Positions 12,674 through 20,975 of a stretch of DNA of 21,083 nucleotides are shown here, piece after piece; the first letter of the stretch is position 1; each line of letters starts with the position of its first letter. The notes below the pieces were generated by a model. It worked only from the letters and a program-made list of their open reading frames with translations. It was not told the DNA's origin and ran no database searches. This DNA is from a virus. Where the stretch lies: the IMG/VR virus record IMGVR_UViG_3300029448_000534, positions 1 through 21,083 of that record, one strand, 5' to 3'. Both the position numbers and the translations under genes were made by a program.

Positions 12674-13540
12674 ATGGAAAATCAGACAACTGAGCAACAA
12701 GCTCAATCTGAGCAACCGACAGATGTTGTTCAGAATAATACTGAGGCAACAGCTGAGGTTAATAATAATACTGCTTTAACATCAGAGCAGCCAACAGAAA
12801 ATTTTAAAGATACTATTCCTGAGCAATACAGAGAAGAAAAATCTTTAGAAAATATTAATAGTATGGATGATCTTTTAAAAGGATATGTTCATGCACAAAA
12901 GTTAGTTGGGAGTAATAAAATTCCTATTCCTAATAAACATTCAACTGATGAGGATTGGAATGAAGTATTTAAAAAATTGGGTGCTCCAGATACACCAGAA
13001 GGCTATCAATATAATTTCAAAGATCAAGAAGTGGATAGTCAGCAAGTATCAGAATTTAATAAAACAGCACATCAATTAGGATTACTTCCTAAACAAGCTG
13101 AAGGTCTTATTAAATTTTATAATGAGATGAATGGTAACATTGCTGCTAATCAAGAAGATCAAGCAGCTCAAGCTCAACTAACTACTGAGACAGAACTTAA
13201 AAAAGAATATGGACCTCAGTTTTCTAAAAGACTTGACCAGGCTAAGAAATTGGCAATAGGTACTTTAGGTCAAGAATTTTTAGAAAATACATATTTAAAA
13301 GATGGATCAAGACTTGGAGATAACTTAAATGTTATTAAAGCATTTTCAAATCTTGCAGACAAATTATCAGAAGATGAAATCATCAAAGGCGATGGTACTG
13401 GTTATATGACTGCTAAAGAAATTGAAAAAGAAATTGACGATCTAACTCAAGAAGGATCTCCATATTGGAATAAGCTACATCCAAATCATTCTAAGAATGT
13501 TTCGGAGGTACTTAAACTAAGAGAGCTGTTAAATGCTTGA
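12674..13540 (+). CDS. Capsid scaffolding protein
   Basis: A 288-residue, acidic, Gln/Glu-rich protein. Its N-terminal 45 residues are low complexity (TEQQAQSEQPTDVVQNNTEA). The conserved part is TIPEQYREEKSLENINSMDD, then LLKGYVHAQKLVGSNKIPIP and EVFKKLGAPDTPEGYQ, typical of T7-type scaffold/assembly proteins placed just before the capsid gene. The rest is helical, ending in a Leu/Lys helix. It would guide procapsid assembly and leave before DNA entry. Position between portal and major capsid genes supports the call. Confidence 0.85.
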   Translation: MENQTTEQQAQSEQPTDVVQNNTEATAEVNNNTALTSEQPTENFKDTIPEQYREEKSLENINSMDDLLKGYVHAQKLVGSNKIPIPNKHSTDEDWNEVFKKLGAPDTPEGYQYNFKDQEVDSQQVSEFNKTAHQLGLLPKQAEGLIKFYNEMNGNIAANQEDQAAQAQLTTETELKKEYGPQFSKRLDQAKKLAIGTLGQEFLENTYLKDGSRLGDNLNVIKAFSNLADKLSEDEIIKGDGTGYMTAKEIEKEIDDLTQEGSPYWNKLHPNHSKNVSEVLKLRELLNA

Positions 13541-13730
13541 TGGTAAATTTGAGCCGATGGATGATATAAATCCAGACATTCAAATAAGATTAGAATGTTT
13601 GCGATTAGCAACTGAGTTCGGTGTAGAGAATGATCGAAGAGATCCAATACCAATTGCAGAAAAATATTATGATTGGTGTTTAAAAAATTCTAAGAGACAA
13701 CCTGAAAAGACCTCTAAGAAAAAAGTCTAA
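13533..13730 (+). CDS. Hypothetical protein between scaffold and capsid (65 aa)
   Basis: A 65-residue protein overlapping the scaffold gene by eight bases. It has a helical segment IQIRLECLRLATEFGVENDR, then PIAEKYYDWCLKNSKR and a basic Lys-rich tail. Similar small proteins with ECLRLA...AE.YY.W motifs occur in this slot in other podoviruses, as far as I recall, but no function is known to me. Probably real. Confidence 0.6.
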   Translation: MLDGKFEPMDDINPDIQIRLECLRLATEFGVENDRRDPIPIAEKYYDWCLKNSKRQPEKTSKKKV

Positions 13731-13757
13731 TTAGAGACTATAAATCTAAAGAAAAGA

Positions 13758-13771
13758 TCCGAGTAATCGGA
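13758..13771 (+). other. Small hairpin upstream of capsid gene
   Basis: TCCGA-GTAA-TCGGA forms a perfect 5-bp stem with a GNRA-class tetraloop in the 86-base leader before the capsid gene. The capsid ATG (13817) has a very strong ribosome binding site (GAGGAGG, eight bases upstream). The hairpin could protect or process the 5' end of the capsid mRNA. No T-run follows, so a terminator is unlikely. Confidence 0.35.
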
Positions 13772-13816
13772 AAATCAATTCGATAATCAATCAACCAATA
13801 AGAGGAGGATGATATT

Positions 13817-14908
13817 ATGTCATCACAAATAACAACAGCATTCGTACAGCAGTATAGTTCTAATGTATCAATGTTGTCTCAACAAAAAGGCTCTCTTCTT
13901 AGAAAGGCTGTTGAAGTTGAAAGTGTAGTAGGTAAAAATAGTTTCTTTGACCAAGTTGGCTCTGCCATTGCTCAAAAGAGAACTTCAAGACATGCTGATA
14001 CACCTCAAATGGATAAAATAACTGTTCATTAAAAATTCGGTGGATTGCTGGGAACTCCTAATAGGACAATCAGCAGCTTAGCTTTATAATTTAAAAGGTA
14101 TAAGGAAAGTTCAACGACTAGAGATTGACGATAAGAATAATATCTCCAAGAGTGCCGAACACTATTTAATAGTGAAGATATAGTCTAAGCTACATAGTAA
14201 TATGTAGAAGTAGTAATTAAAAAATCTACAAAGAATAAACTGACACCTCATGCAAGAAGAAGAGTATCATTGGTAGATTATGAGTATGCTGATTTAATCG
14301 ACAATCAAGATAAAATCAGAACTCTTATCGATCCAACATCATCATACGCACTAGCTGCTGCTTACGCACTAGGTAGAGCTCAAGATGATGAAATCATCGC
14401 TGCTGTTTCTGGCACTGCTTATGCTGGGGAAACTGGATCTACTTCAGTTGCTCTACCATCTGCACAAAAGATAACAGAAAGTGGTACTGCTGGATTAACA
14501 ATCGCTAAACTTAGATCTGCAAAAGAGATAATGGATAGTGGTAATGTTGATCCTTCAATTCCTAGATGGATTGTAGTATCTCCAAAACAAGTAACTGACT
14601 TGTTAGGAACTACTGAAGTTACTAGCTCGGACTTTAACTCTGTTAAAGCTCTTGCTAATGGCGAAGTAAATTCATTTTTAGGATTTAACTTTATAGTCTC
14701 TAACAGACTTTCAATCGGATCATCAAAAAGACTATGCTTAGCATGGGCTCAAGATGGTATGAAAATGGCTCTTGGTCAAGACATTATGACTAAGATCGAT
14801 GAAAGATCTGACAAAGGCTATGCAACACAAGTCTATGTGTGTCAAAGTATTGGAGCAACTCGTCTCGAAGAAGAGAAAATTGTTTCTATACAAGCACATG
14901 AGGCATAA
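13817..14908 (+). CDS. Major capsid protein, split by a group I intron
   Basis: Best read as join(13817-14014, 14243-14908), giving 287 residues. Exon 1 (66 codons) starts at ATG 13817 after GAGGAGG and ends ...RTSRHADTPQMD. Exon 2 (221 codons plus stop) begins TPHARRRVSLVDYEYADLID, then NQDKIRTLIDPTSSYALAAA and YALGRAQDDEIIAAVSGTAY. These are core motifs of the podovirus HK97-fold capsid proteins that follow a scaffold gene, and DTPxxxTPHxRRR is the expected continuous motif across the junction. Both exon ends are in phase. Without splicing, translation stops at UAA 14030-14032 after 71 residues; exon 2 alone could only start at TTG 14270, without a ribosome binding site and without the N-terminal arm. 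The protein forms the capsid shell. The splice junction is inferred from base pairing and frame. Confidence 0.9.
14015..14242 (+). ncRNA. Group I self-splicing intron (ORF-less, IA-like)
   Basis: A 228-nt ribozyme inside the capsid gene. P1 pairs exon AAUGGAU (14008-14014) with guide GUUCAUU (14024-14030), placing the required U-G wobble at U14014/G14024. P3 is UUCGGU (14036-14041) with GCCGAA (14154-14159). P4 is UGCUG (14046-14050) with CAGCA (14071-14075). P5 is UCCU/AGGA (14056-14066). P6 is CUUUAUA/UAUAAGG (14082-14105). P7 is GACUA (14116-14120) with UAGUC (14181-14185). P7.1 is GAGAU/AUCUC (14121-14146). P8 is CACUA/UAGUG (14160-14174). P9 is CUACAUA-GUAA-UAUGUAG (14190-14207). The conserved core words GUUCAACGACUA and AAGAUAUAGUCU match T4 td-type introns. 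The terminal G is 14242. There is no homing endonuclease ORF. P10 is weak. Confidence 0.93.
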
Positions 14909-14927
14909 TCAATAGGAGGATATAATT

Positions 14928-15371
14928 ATGGCAAGTGTTAAAGGTGTAAATATCACAAACATGGATGCAACTCCTGTTGTAAATGTAGATAGCGAGAATG
15001 CTGGTGGAAAACTTAGAGTGTTTCATGACACTTATGAGGCATCTTCATTAGCATCTGGATCTGACATTACGATTGCAAGAATACCAGTTAATGCAACTAT
15101 TCACGATGTAATTGTGAAATGTGATGCGTTAGGTGGATCTTCAACTTTGAAAGTTGGCGATAGTGGAGACGATGACAGATATTTAGCTGCTGTCGGAACA
15201 TGGAATGCTGCTGGACAAGTACAATCAATGTTAGGTGGATCTACTGCTGCAAATACAGCTGTTGCTGGTCTAGGTTACAGAACAACTGAGGCTACTGACA
15301 TTGTAATCACAACTGGAGGTGCAACAATCTCTGGTACGATTTATTGTTGGGTGCATTACACAGTTGAGTAA
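14928..15371 (+). CDS. Probable capsid decoration / head-stabilising protein
   Basis: A 147-residue protein right after the capsid gene, with AGGAGG eight bases before the ATG. Composition is small-residue and beta-rich with no cofactor motifs: ASGSDITIARIPVNATIHDV, then LKVGDSGDDDRYLAAVGTW and a Gly/Thr-rich end. Proteins of this type and place in podoviruses are minor capsid or decoration proteins. The assignment is by context and fold type, not by a diagnostic motif. Confidence 0.6.
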   Translation: MASVKGVNITNMDATPVVNVDSENAGGKLRVFHDTYEASSLASGSDITIARIPVNATIHDVIVKCDALGGSSTLKVGDSGDDDRYLAAVGTWNAAGQVQSMLGGSTAANTAVAGLGYRTTEATDIVITTGGATISGTIYCWVHYTVE

Positions 15372-15385
15372 TCAATAAATAAAAT

Positions 15386-15415
15386 TGTGGTGGCGATGAA
15401 ATATTCGCCATCGCA
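15386..15415. terminator. Strong hairpin after the capsid cluster, possible terminator
   Basis: An 11-bp stem with two G-U pairs (15386-15396 with 15405-15415) closes an 8-base loop, with the core TGGCGA/TCGCCA. On the plus strand the sequence after it is TAACAAAATTTTT, so the T-run is six to eight bases away. On the minus strand CAATTTTATT follows more directly. It is the most stable hairpin I found outside the intron, and it sits just after the capsid and decoration genes, as the T7 terminator follows gene 10. It may attenuate the transcript and so favour capsid expression over tail genes. Confidence 0.5.
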
Positions 15416-15430
15416 CTAACAAAATTTTTA

Positions 15431-15664
15431 ATGAAATATATTTTAATTTTATACATGTGCAGTATGGCAAATAATCAGTGTCCATCTAATTCAATTTCTG
15501 GTTATCAATTTAATGATCATTATGATTGTGTAAATGCTGGTTATGCAGTTGCTCAAACAACATTTAGAAATTTATTAGAAATGGAAGAATGGGATCGAGA
15601 TCTCATAAATAAAAATAAAATAGTTATAAAATTTGAATGTAGAAAAGTAGGAGAACAAACATAA
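15431..15664 (+). CDS. Small cysteine protein with hydrophobic N-terminus (77 aa)
   Basis: Seventy-seven residues opening with a hydrophobic run MKYILILYMCSMA, then NNQCPSNSISGYQFNDHYDC, an amphipathic helix and IKFECRKVGEQT. The Cys positions (10, 17, 34 and 70) and the N-terminus could mark an exported or membrane-anchored protein, possibly disulfide-bonded. Similar short proteins (GYQFN.HYDC..AGY) are familiar to me from marine podovirus genomes at this position. Role unknown. It overlaps the next gene by one base. Confidence 0.6.
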   Translation: MKYILILYMCSMANNQCPSNSISGYQFNDHYDCVNAGYAVAQTTFRNLLEMEEWDRDLINKNKIVIKFECRKVGEQT

Positions 15665-16242
15665 TGGCATCAACAGTAGATATATGTAATTCAGCTTTAA
15701 ATCTTTTAGGAGCATCAACAATCTCAGCATTAACTGACGACAGTAAAAATGCGAGATTATGCAATCAAAGATATGAGCCAGTAAGAAATAGAGTTTTTAG
15801 ATCTCATGCCTGGAATTGCTTACATAAAAGAGTTCAATTAGCTCAAAACAGTACAGCTCCAGTTATAGAATATTCTTATGCTTATTCTTTACCTTCAGAT
15901 TGTTTGAGAGTTTTAAAGGTCCATAATGGAACAACAGATAGTATTGCATCATCAATCGATTACAAATTAGAAGGCAGAAATATTGTAACAGATGAAGGAA
16001 CTATTTATTTAATTTATATTGCATTAATTACAGATCCTAATGAATACGATAGTTACCTCCAGGAAAGTATTTCACATCAATTGGCAGCAGACATTGCTTA
16101 TGCTGTAACAAACAATGCAACTCTAGCAAATAATTATATGACTAGAGCAGATGAAAGATTAAGAGAGGCAAGATTTGTAGATGCAACAGAAAACAGTTTA
16201 GGAACAATAGAAAGTTCAGAGTTCACTGATGCAAGATTATAA
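15664..16242 (+). CDS. Tail tubular protein A (T7 gp11-like)
   Basis: A 192-residue adaptor of the podovirus tail. The N-terminus MASTVDICNSALNLLGASTI, then SKNARLCNQRYEPVRNRVFR and SHAWNCLHKRV, is the signature of tail tube A proteins (ICN.AL..LG......... A..C...Y..VRD..L..H.WN.A). The rest continues to a YDSYLQESISHQLAADIAYA helix, also conserved. Twelve copies join the portal to the tail nozzle. Length (about 190) matches T7 gp11. Confidence 0.9.
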   Translation: MASTVDICNSALNLLGASTISALTDDSKNARLCNQRYEPVRNRVFRSHAWNCLHKRVQLAQNSTAPVIEYSYAYSLPSDCLRVLKVHNGTTDSIASSIDYKLEGRNIVTDEGTIYLIYIALITDPNEYDSYLQESISHQLAADIAYAVTNNATLANNYMTRADERLREARFVDATENSLGTIESSEFTDARL

Positions 16243-16460
16243 TGACAACTTCAGCATTTGATCCAAGATTAATAGAAAAATATTCAAAGCCAAAATCGCT
16301 ACTCCATTTTCAATGGGGAGATGACACAAAAGTTTATCGATATTGTTTAGTAGAAATCATAGATGAAAAAGATATTGATCCAACGACTAAATGTAAAAAA
16401 GACGAAGAAGGATTAACTCAACAAGAAATTTTTAAAAAGATATGCCAAGAACAACACTAG
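16242..16460 (+). CDS. Hypothetical protein between tail tube A and B (72 aa)
   Basis: A 72-residue charged protein (MTTSAFDPRLIEKYSKPKSL, YRYCLVEIIDEKDIDP, then a Lys/Glu-rich end). It is coupled to tail tube A by a one-base overlap and overlaps tail tube B by 19 bases. No domain recognised. Likely a structural accessory or regulatory peptide; tight coupling supports it being translated. Confidence 0.55.
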   Translation: MTTSAFDPRLIEKYSKPKSLLHFQWGDDTKVYRYCLVEIIDEKDIDPTTKCKKDEEGLTQQEIFKKICQEQH

Positions 16461-18433
16461 CTTTAACTTCATTTGTATCAGGAGAATTTTCTGCAAAAAT
16501 GGATGGCAGAACTGATTTTGAAAAATATAGTTCTGGAGTTAAAACTATGGAAAACTTTTTAGTGCATCCTCAAGGAGCTGCTACTAGAAGAATTGGAACT
16601 CAATTTATTTCAGAAGTAAAATCTTCTGCTGCTAAAACAAGATTAATACCATTTGAATTTTCAACTACTCAAACTTATGTTTTAGAATTTGGAAATACTT
16701 ATATTAGATTTTATAAAGACAAAGGACAGATTGTATCTGGTGGATCAGCTTACGAAATTTCTACTCCTTATTTAACTGCTGAATTATTTGACATCAAGTT
16801 TGCTCAATCAGCTGATGTTATGTATATCACACATCCTAATCATGAAGTGATGAAGTTAAGTAGAACTGGACATACAGCCTGGACACTAGCTGCTATTGAT
16901 TTTACTGATGGACCTTATTTAGCTCAAAACCAAACAGCGACTACAATGGCTGCATCTGGAACTTCTGGATCTGTTACAATAACTGCAAGTACATCTACAT
17001 TTGTTGCAACTGATGTTGGAAGATTAATTACATTTAACTCAGGCAGAGCAAAAATTACTGGCTATACTTCTGCAACTCAAGTTGCTGCTACAACTCAAGT
17101 TAATTTTTCTGGAACTGGAGCTGTAACAGATTGGAAGTTAGGAGCTTTCAGTGATACGACTGGACATCCTTCATGCGTATCATTCTTTGAACAAAGATTA
17201 GTTTTTGCTGGAACATTATCTGAGCCACAAACTTTATATTTCTCTAAAGCTGGAGATTATGAAAACATGACGACTGGAACTAATGCTGATGATGCTATGG
17301 TTTATACAATTGCCTCAAATCAGGTTAATGCCATTCGATATATGAAAGCAGTAAGAACTTTAGTTATTGGAACAACTGGAGGAGAATTTACAGTATCAGC
17401 TGATGGAACTAACGCATCGGTTACACCAACAAATGTAACGATTAAAAAACAAAGTTCTTTTGGATCTGCAAATGTAGATGCTATTCCAGCTGGGAATGCA
17501 ATTTTATTTTTACAAAAAGCAAAAAGAAAAATTAGAGAACTAGCTTATAACTTTGATAGTGATGGTTATGTTGCTCCAGATTTAACAATATTAAATGATA
17601 CAGTTACAAAAACTGGAATTAATGAAATGTCATATCAACAAGAGCCAGATAGTATTATTTGGTGTGTTAGAGATGATGGTCAATTAGCTGGTTTAACTTA
17701 TCAAAGATCTGAGAATGTAACTGCTTGGCATAGACACATTTTCGGAGGAGCTTTTGGATCTGGCAATGCAGTTTGTGAAAGTGTTGCAAGTATTTCTGGA
17801 ACTTTAACTGAAGATGAAGTTTGGGTAATAGTTAAGAGGACTATTAATGGTGCTACAAAAAGATATGTAGAATGTTTTTCTGATTTTGATTTTGACGAAA
17901 CAACTTCAACAGATTTTAAATTTTTAGATAGCCACCTCTCCTACTCTGGATCTTCAACATCTACATTATCTGGATTAGCACATTTAGAAGGTCAAACAGT
18001 TTCAATCCTGGCTGATGGTGCAACACATGCTACAAAAGTTGTAAGCTCAGGTGCAATAACTTTAGACAGAGCATGTACTAAAGCATGTGTCGGTTTATCT
18101 TATGATAGTGTTTTACAAACTATGAGAATTGAAGGAGGAGCTGCTGAAGGAACTTCTCAAGGAAAAACAAAAAGAATTTCAAAAGTTGTTTTAAGATTAT
18201 TTGAAACAGTTGGTGTTAAAGTTGGACCATCTCTAACAACCTTAGAGACAGTTCCATTTAGAACAACATCATCACAATTAAGTTCTCCAGTTGATACATT
18301 ACTTGCTGGAGATAAAGAGATAGAATTTAGAGATGATTATAATTCAGATGGATTTATATTTGTTAAACAAGATCAGCCTTTGCCTTGTTCTGTTTTAGCA
18401 ATTTATCCTACTCTGGTTACATCTGATGGCTAA
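16442..18433 (+). CDS. Tail tubular protein B (T7 gp12-like nozzle)
   Basis: A 663-residue tail nozzle protein. The N-terminus LTSFVSGEFSAKMDGRTDFE, KYSSGVKTMENFLVHPQG and AATRRIGTQFISEVK is the hallmark of podovirus tail tube B proteins (N....GGv.....R.DL..Y..g......N......GG..RRPGT.f). Further motifs are LIPFEFSTTQTYVLEFGNTY and the FFEQRLVFAGT....PQTLYFSKAGDYENM segment. It forms the channel distal to tail tube A through which DNA exits. Shorter than T7 gp12 (794) but usual for marine podoviruses. Confidence 0.93.
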   Translation: MPRTTLALTSFVSGEFSAKMDGRTDFEKYSSGVKTMENFLVHPQGAATRRIGTQFISEVKSSAAKTRLIPFEFSTTQTYVLEFGNTYIRFYKDKGQIVSGGSAYEISTPYLTAELFDIKFAQSADVMYITHPNHEVMKLSRTGHTAWTLAAIDFTDGPYLAQNQTATTMAASGTSGSVTITASTSTFVATDVGRLITFNSGRAKITGYTSATQVAATTQVNFSGTGAVTDWKLGAFSDTTGHPSCVSFFEQRLVFAGTLSEPQTLYFSKAGDYENMTTGTNADDAMVYTIASNQVNAIRYMKAVRTLVIGTTGGEFTVSADGTNASVTPTNVTIKKQSSFGSANVDAIPAGNAILFLQKAKRKIRELAYNFDSDGYVAPDLTILNDTVTKTGINEMSYQQEPDSIIWCVRDDGQLAGLTYQRSENVTAWHRHIFGGAFGSGNAVCESVASISGTLTEDEVWVIVKRTINGATKRYVECFSDFDFDETTSTDFKFLDSHLSYSGSSTSTLSGLAHLEGQTVSILADGATHATKVVSSGAITLDRACTKACVGLSYDSVLQTMRIEGGAAEGTSQGKTKRISKVVLRLFETVGVKVGPSLTTLETVPFRTTSSQLSSPVDTLLAGDKEIEFRDDYNSDGFIFVKQDQPLPCSVLAIYPTLVTSDG

Positions 18434-18887
18434 TTATAAAATAATTCCATATTACAAAAAGCATGGAGACGAAATTGTTGCTTTAGGTATGAATGATAAA
18501 TTGATGGAGATAGATGCAAGTTTTACAGAAAATAGGCTCGATACTGCTATCGCTGGTTTGTCTTTCACTTTATTGGTCAATAATAATATTGTGTTGGCTG
18601 GTGGCATTATTCCTCTTTGGCATGGAGTGGCTGAAGGCTGGGTTATGTGCTCTCAAAGAGTATCTGACCACAAAATTACAGCAGCTGCGTCAGTCAAGAA
18701 GAGATTAGATTATCTCTGTCTTAATAACAAAATTCGTAGATTACAAACAGCAGTTAAAGAAGAGTTTTATACTGGAGTTAGATTTGCTGAATGGCTTGGA
18801 TTAAAAAAAGAAGGTCTAATGAAATATTATGGATTAGACAAAACTAACTATTGGAGGATGGCAAAATATTATGAGTTTCATAGGTAA
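18426..18887 (+). CDS. Gp13/GNAT-like internal virion protein A (153 aa)
   Basis: A 153-residue protein similar to the T7 gp13/DUF2833 group, which looks like a degenerate GNAT acetyltransferase: an N-terminal LDTAIAGLSFTLLVNNNIVL, then AGGIIPLWHGVAEGWVMCS, a basic helix NNKIRRLQTAVKEEFYTGVR, and AEWLGLKKEGLMKYYGLDK. In this family the last block matches the GNAT end (A..LGF..EG.M+.YG). It probably takes part in virion assembly; acetyl transfer is not shown. It overlaps tail tube B by eight bases and the next gene by 17. Confidence 0.7.
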   Translation: MANYKIIPYYKKHGDEIVALGMNDKLMEIDASFTENRLDTAIAGLSFTLLVNNNIVLAGGIIPLWHGVAEGWVMCSQRVSDHKITAAASVKKRLDYLCLNNKIRRLQTAVKEEFYTGVRFAEWLGLKKEGLMKYYGLDKTNYWRMAKYYEFHR

Positions 18888-19332
18888 CATAGCAGCTGCA
18901 CAAACAGCAAGTGCTTTAGGTAAATATAATCAAAGTGTTTATAACCAACAAGCAGAATTACAAAGAAGAAAAACAGAGATTGCAAGAAATGCTTACAATC
19001 AAATTGATAGAAAAAGATTAGTTATCAATCAAGAAAAACAATACGATAGTTTATTTGTTAATCTACTTAGCTCAGGTGCAGAAATGAGATTAGGCGATAC
19101 TGGTTATGAAGTATTGCTTGAAACAAAATATAATCAAATGACTGATCTTGCTATTGAAGATTATAATTCTCAACAAGCATATTATGATGGTATTAACCAA
19201 TCTTTATTATTGCAGAGTAAAGGTGTTGGCGAAAACTTTAAAGGTCAATTAACAGCTAGAGCAGAATATTTTAAAGCAGCTGGAACTATGTTTGGAAATT
19301 ATCAAAGCTCAGGAAGTATTTTATCTAGTTAA
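18871..19332 (+). CDS. Internal virion protein B-like (T7 gp14 position, 153 aa)
   Basis: A 153-residue Ala/Gln-rich helical protein. It has an N-terminal MSFIGNIAAAQTASALGKYN, heptad-like charged helices (YNQQAELQRRKTEIARNAYN) and a Gly/Ser end. In length, composition and place (between the Gp13-like protein and the long internal protein) it corresponds to internal virion protein B, part of the ejected core complex that extends the tail across the envelope. Assigned mainly by context. Confidence 0.7.
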   Translation: MSFIGNIAAAQTASALGKYNQSVYNQQAELQRRKTEIARNAYNQIDRKRLVINQEKQYDSLFVNLLSSGAEMRLGDTGYEVLLETKYNQMTDLAIEDYNSQQAYYDGINQSLLLQSKGVGENFKGQLTARAEYFKAAGTMFGNYQSSGSILSS

Positions 19333-19334
19333 TT

Positions 19335-20975
19335 ATGGCTGCTATAAAAATTCCTCAATCTACTGCTCAGGTTAAAGTTGGTGCTGCAACACAAACTGGA
19401 GCTCTTGCTCTTCCAATAACTCAATTATCTAATGTTGTTGGATCTGGTTATAAAGCTCTTGGAAAAGTTGTTGAAGATATACATAAAGAACAAGTAACAG
19501 CTGAAGATAATGCTCAGTTTCAAGATATTGTAAAAAAGGCTGCTGTTGATATTGAGAGAATAAGTACAGCTGCATCAAAAGGAACTGATGTAAAATTAGC
19601 AGTAGATACATTTGAAAAATTAACAAAGCCTGAGAAATGGAATGAATTAACAAATGGCAAAAGAAAGAAAGTTAAAACAAAATTTAATCAATGGTTAAAC
19701 AAAACTAAATTAACAGAATATGTTTCAATAACAAAAGCTGTAACTGGTAATCATGTTAAATATGTTAAAGTTTCAAACAATACATATTTAGATGACTTAA
19801 CTTTAAAAGCATCAAGCACAAATGCTGAAAGATCTATTAATGCTTTAAATGAATTAAAAGGATGGTTTGATGATCCAGCAAATAGTATTCCTTATGACAT
19901 TGATGAATGGGAAAAATTAAAAGAAGAAAAATTAAATCAAGCTCAAAAACTTGCATATCAATTTGGAGCTAAAAATAATCCTGACTATACTCTTAACAAC
20001 AGAAAAGAAATTGAAGAAGTTGTTGGTTTTGAAGAGGCTGGAAAACTTGTTGAAACAGCTAAATTAAAAATAGCATCAAATGTAAATGCTGAGGACCAGG
20101 CTGATGAGGCAGATATAATAAATAGACAAGATTATAAAATAGGTAACTTTACTGAGTTTCTTCTTAGATTAAATGATCAAGAGGATATTCCAAGTTTAGA
20201 TGTCATTAATGATTTTTGGAAAGAAGATAAAATTAATACAGCTCAATATGAGGCTTTAATTAGATTTTATGCTAATCCAAAATATTTAGGCAGTGATGAT
20301 GTTTATGATTTAATTAATGAGCAAATATTTTTAGCTGATAGTGTTGAAGAGCATGATGCTTTACAAAGAAGATTAAAATTATCTCCAGATTATTTAATAG
20401 GATTAGGTATTAAAGATATATCTGCAATTTCTGGAATTATTGAAAAGTCTAAAGACAGACAAGTATTTCAAGATATGAAATATTATAAAACTGTTTTAGA
20501 TGATGTTTTAGGAAAATTAGATGAAGGAGGATTTATTTCTTTATCTCCTTCAGAAGATCCTAAGAAAGATAAAAAATTAAGAACAAAAGCTGGAAGATTA
20601 TATAACGAATATTTAGATCAAAACTTATCTCCAGAAGATGCGTTTATAAGAGTTGCTAAAGGTTTCTTATTACAACAAGACAGAATGCCAGTTATTTATG
20701 ATATTGCTCCAATAACTTCTATTGCAACACCTGAGCCTTCTGATGCTGACAAAAAAGGAAAACCAGAAGATGTATTTGATGGCTGGAGAACAAAAGCCAT
20801 GGATGAATACAAAAAAGGCAATATTGGTTTTAATGAATTGTTAAGAGATTTAGATGGATTAGATACTATGCAAGATCTTTTTAATATCAGAAAAAGAGCA
20901 GAAAAACATATTGAAGGTTTTGATGCTTGGAGCTCTAACAACAGTACAACATCAGGTGCAACAGGAAAATTATAA
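19335..20975 (+). CDS. Internal virion (ejection) protein, T7 gp15 position
   Basis: A 546-residue, mostly alpha-helical, Lys/Glu/Asp-rich protein in the slot of T7 gp15. The N-terminus MAAIKIPQSTAQVKVGAATQ with QLSNVVGSGYKALGKVVED is typical of internal core proteins of marine podoviruses. No enzymatic motif was found. It would be packaged in the head and ejected into the host envelope. The stop overlaps the next ATG by one base. Shorter than T7 gp15 (747). Confidence 0.7.
   Translation: MAAIKIPQSTAQVKVGAATQTGALALPITQLSNVVGSGYKALGKVVEDIHKEQVTAEDNAQFQDIVKKAAVDIERISTAASKGTDVKLAVDTFEKLTKPEKWNELTNGKRKKVKTKFNQWLNKTKLTEYVSITKAVTGNHVKYVKVSNNTYLDDLTLKASSTNAERSINALNELKGWFDDPANSIPYDIDEWEKLKEEKLNQAQKLAYQFGAKNNPDYTLNNRKEIEEVVGFEEAGKLVETAKLKIASNVNAEDQADEADIINRQDYKIGNFTEFLLRLNDQEDIPSLDVINDFWKEDKINTAQYEALIRFYANPKYLGSDDVYDLINEQIFLADSVEEHDALQRRLKLSPDYLIGLGIKDISAISGIIEKSKDRQVFQDMKYYKTVLDDVLGKLDEGGFISLSPSEDPKKDKKLRTKAGRLYNEYLDQNLSPEDAFIRVAKGFLLQQDRMPVIYDIAPITSIATPEPSDADKKGKPEDVFDGWRTKAMDEYKKGNIGFNELLRDLDGLDTMQDLFNIRKRAEKHIEGFDAWSSNNSTTSGATGKL

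Noticed and set aside
14024-14045. Alternative 5' splice site after 14029 (GUUCAU paired with GUGGAU at 14040-14045)
   Set aside because: It would use bases needed for P3 (UUCGGU pairing with GCCGAA) and keep four to five extra residues in the capsid motif. The site after 14014 gives a longer P1 and a better junction.
14030-14242. The broken capsid frame as a frameshift or pseudogene, or exon 2 as an independent gene from TTG 14270
   Set aside because: The inserted sequence carries a full group I intron core, both ends fall in phase, and the joined protein has the expected continuous motif. TTG 14270 has no ribosome binding site and would lack the N-terminal arm.
18514-18708. Plus-strand hydrophobic frame inside the Gp13-like gene
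   Set aside because: Fully nested, no ribosome binding site, and the host gene has clear family motifs in the other frame; hydrophobic content comes from the frame shift.
19429-20941. Minus-strand frames opposite the internal virion protein gene
   Set aside because: Leu/Gln-rich or Ser-rich shadows of the plus-strand coding sequence with no start signals.
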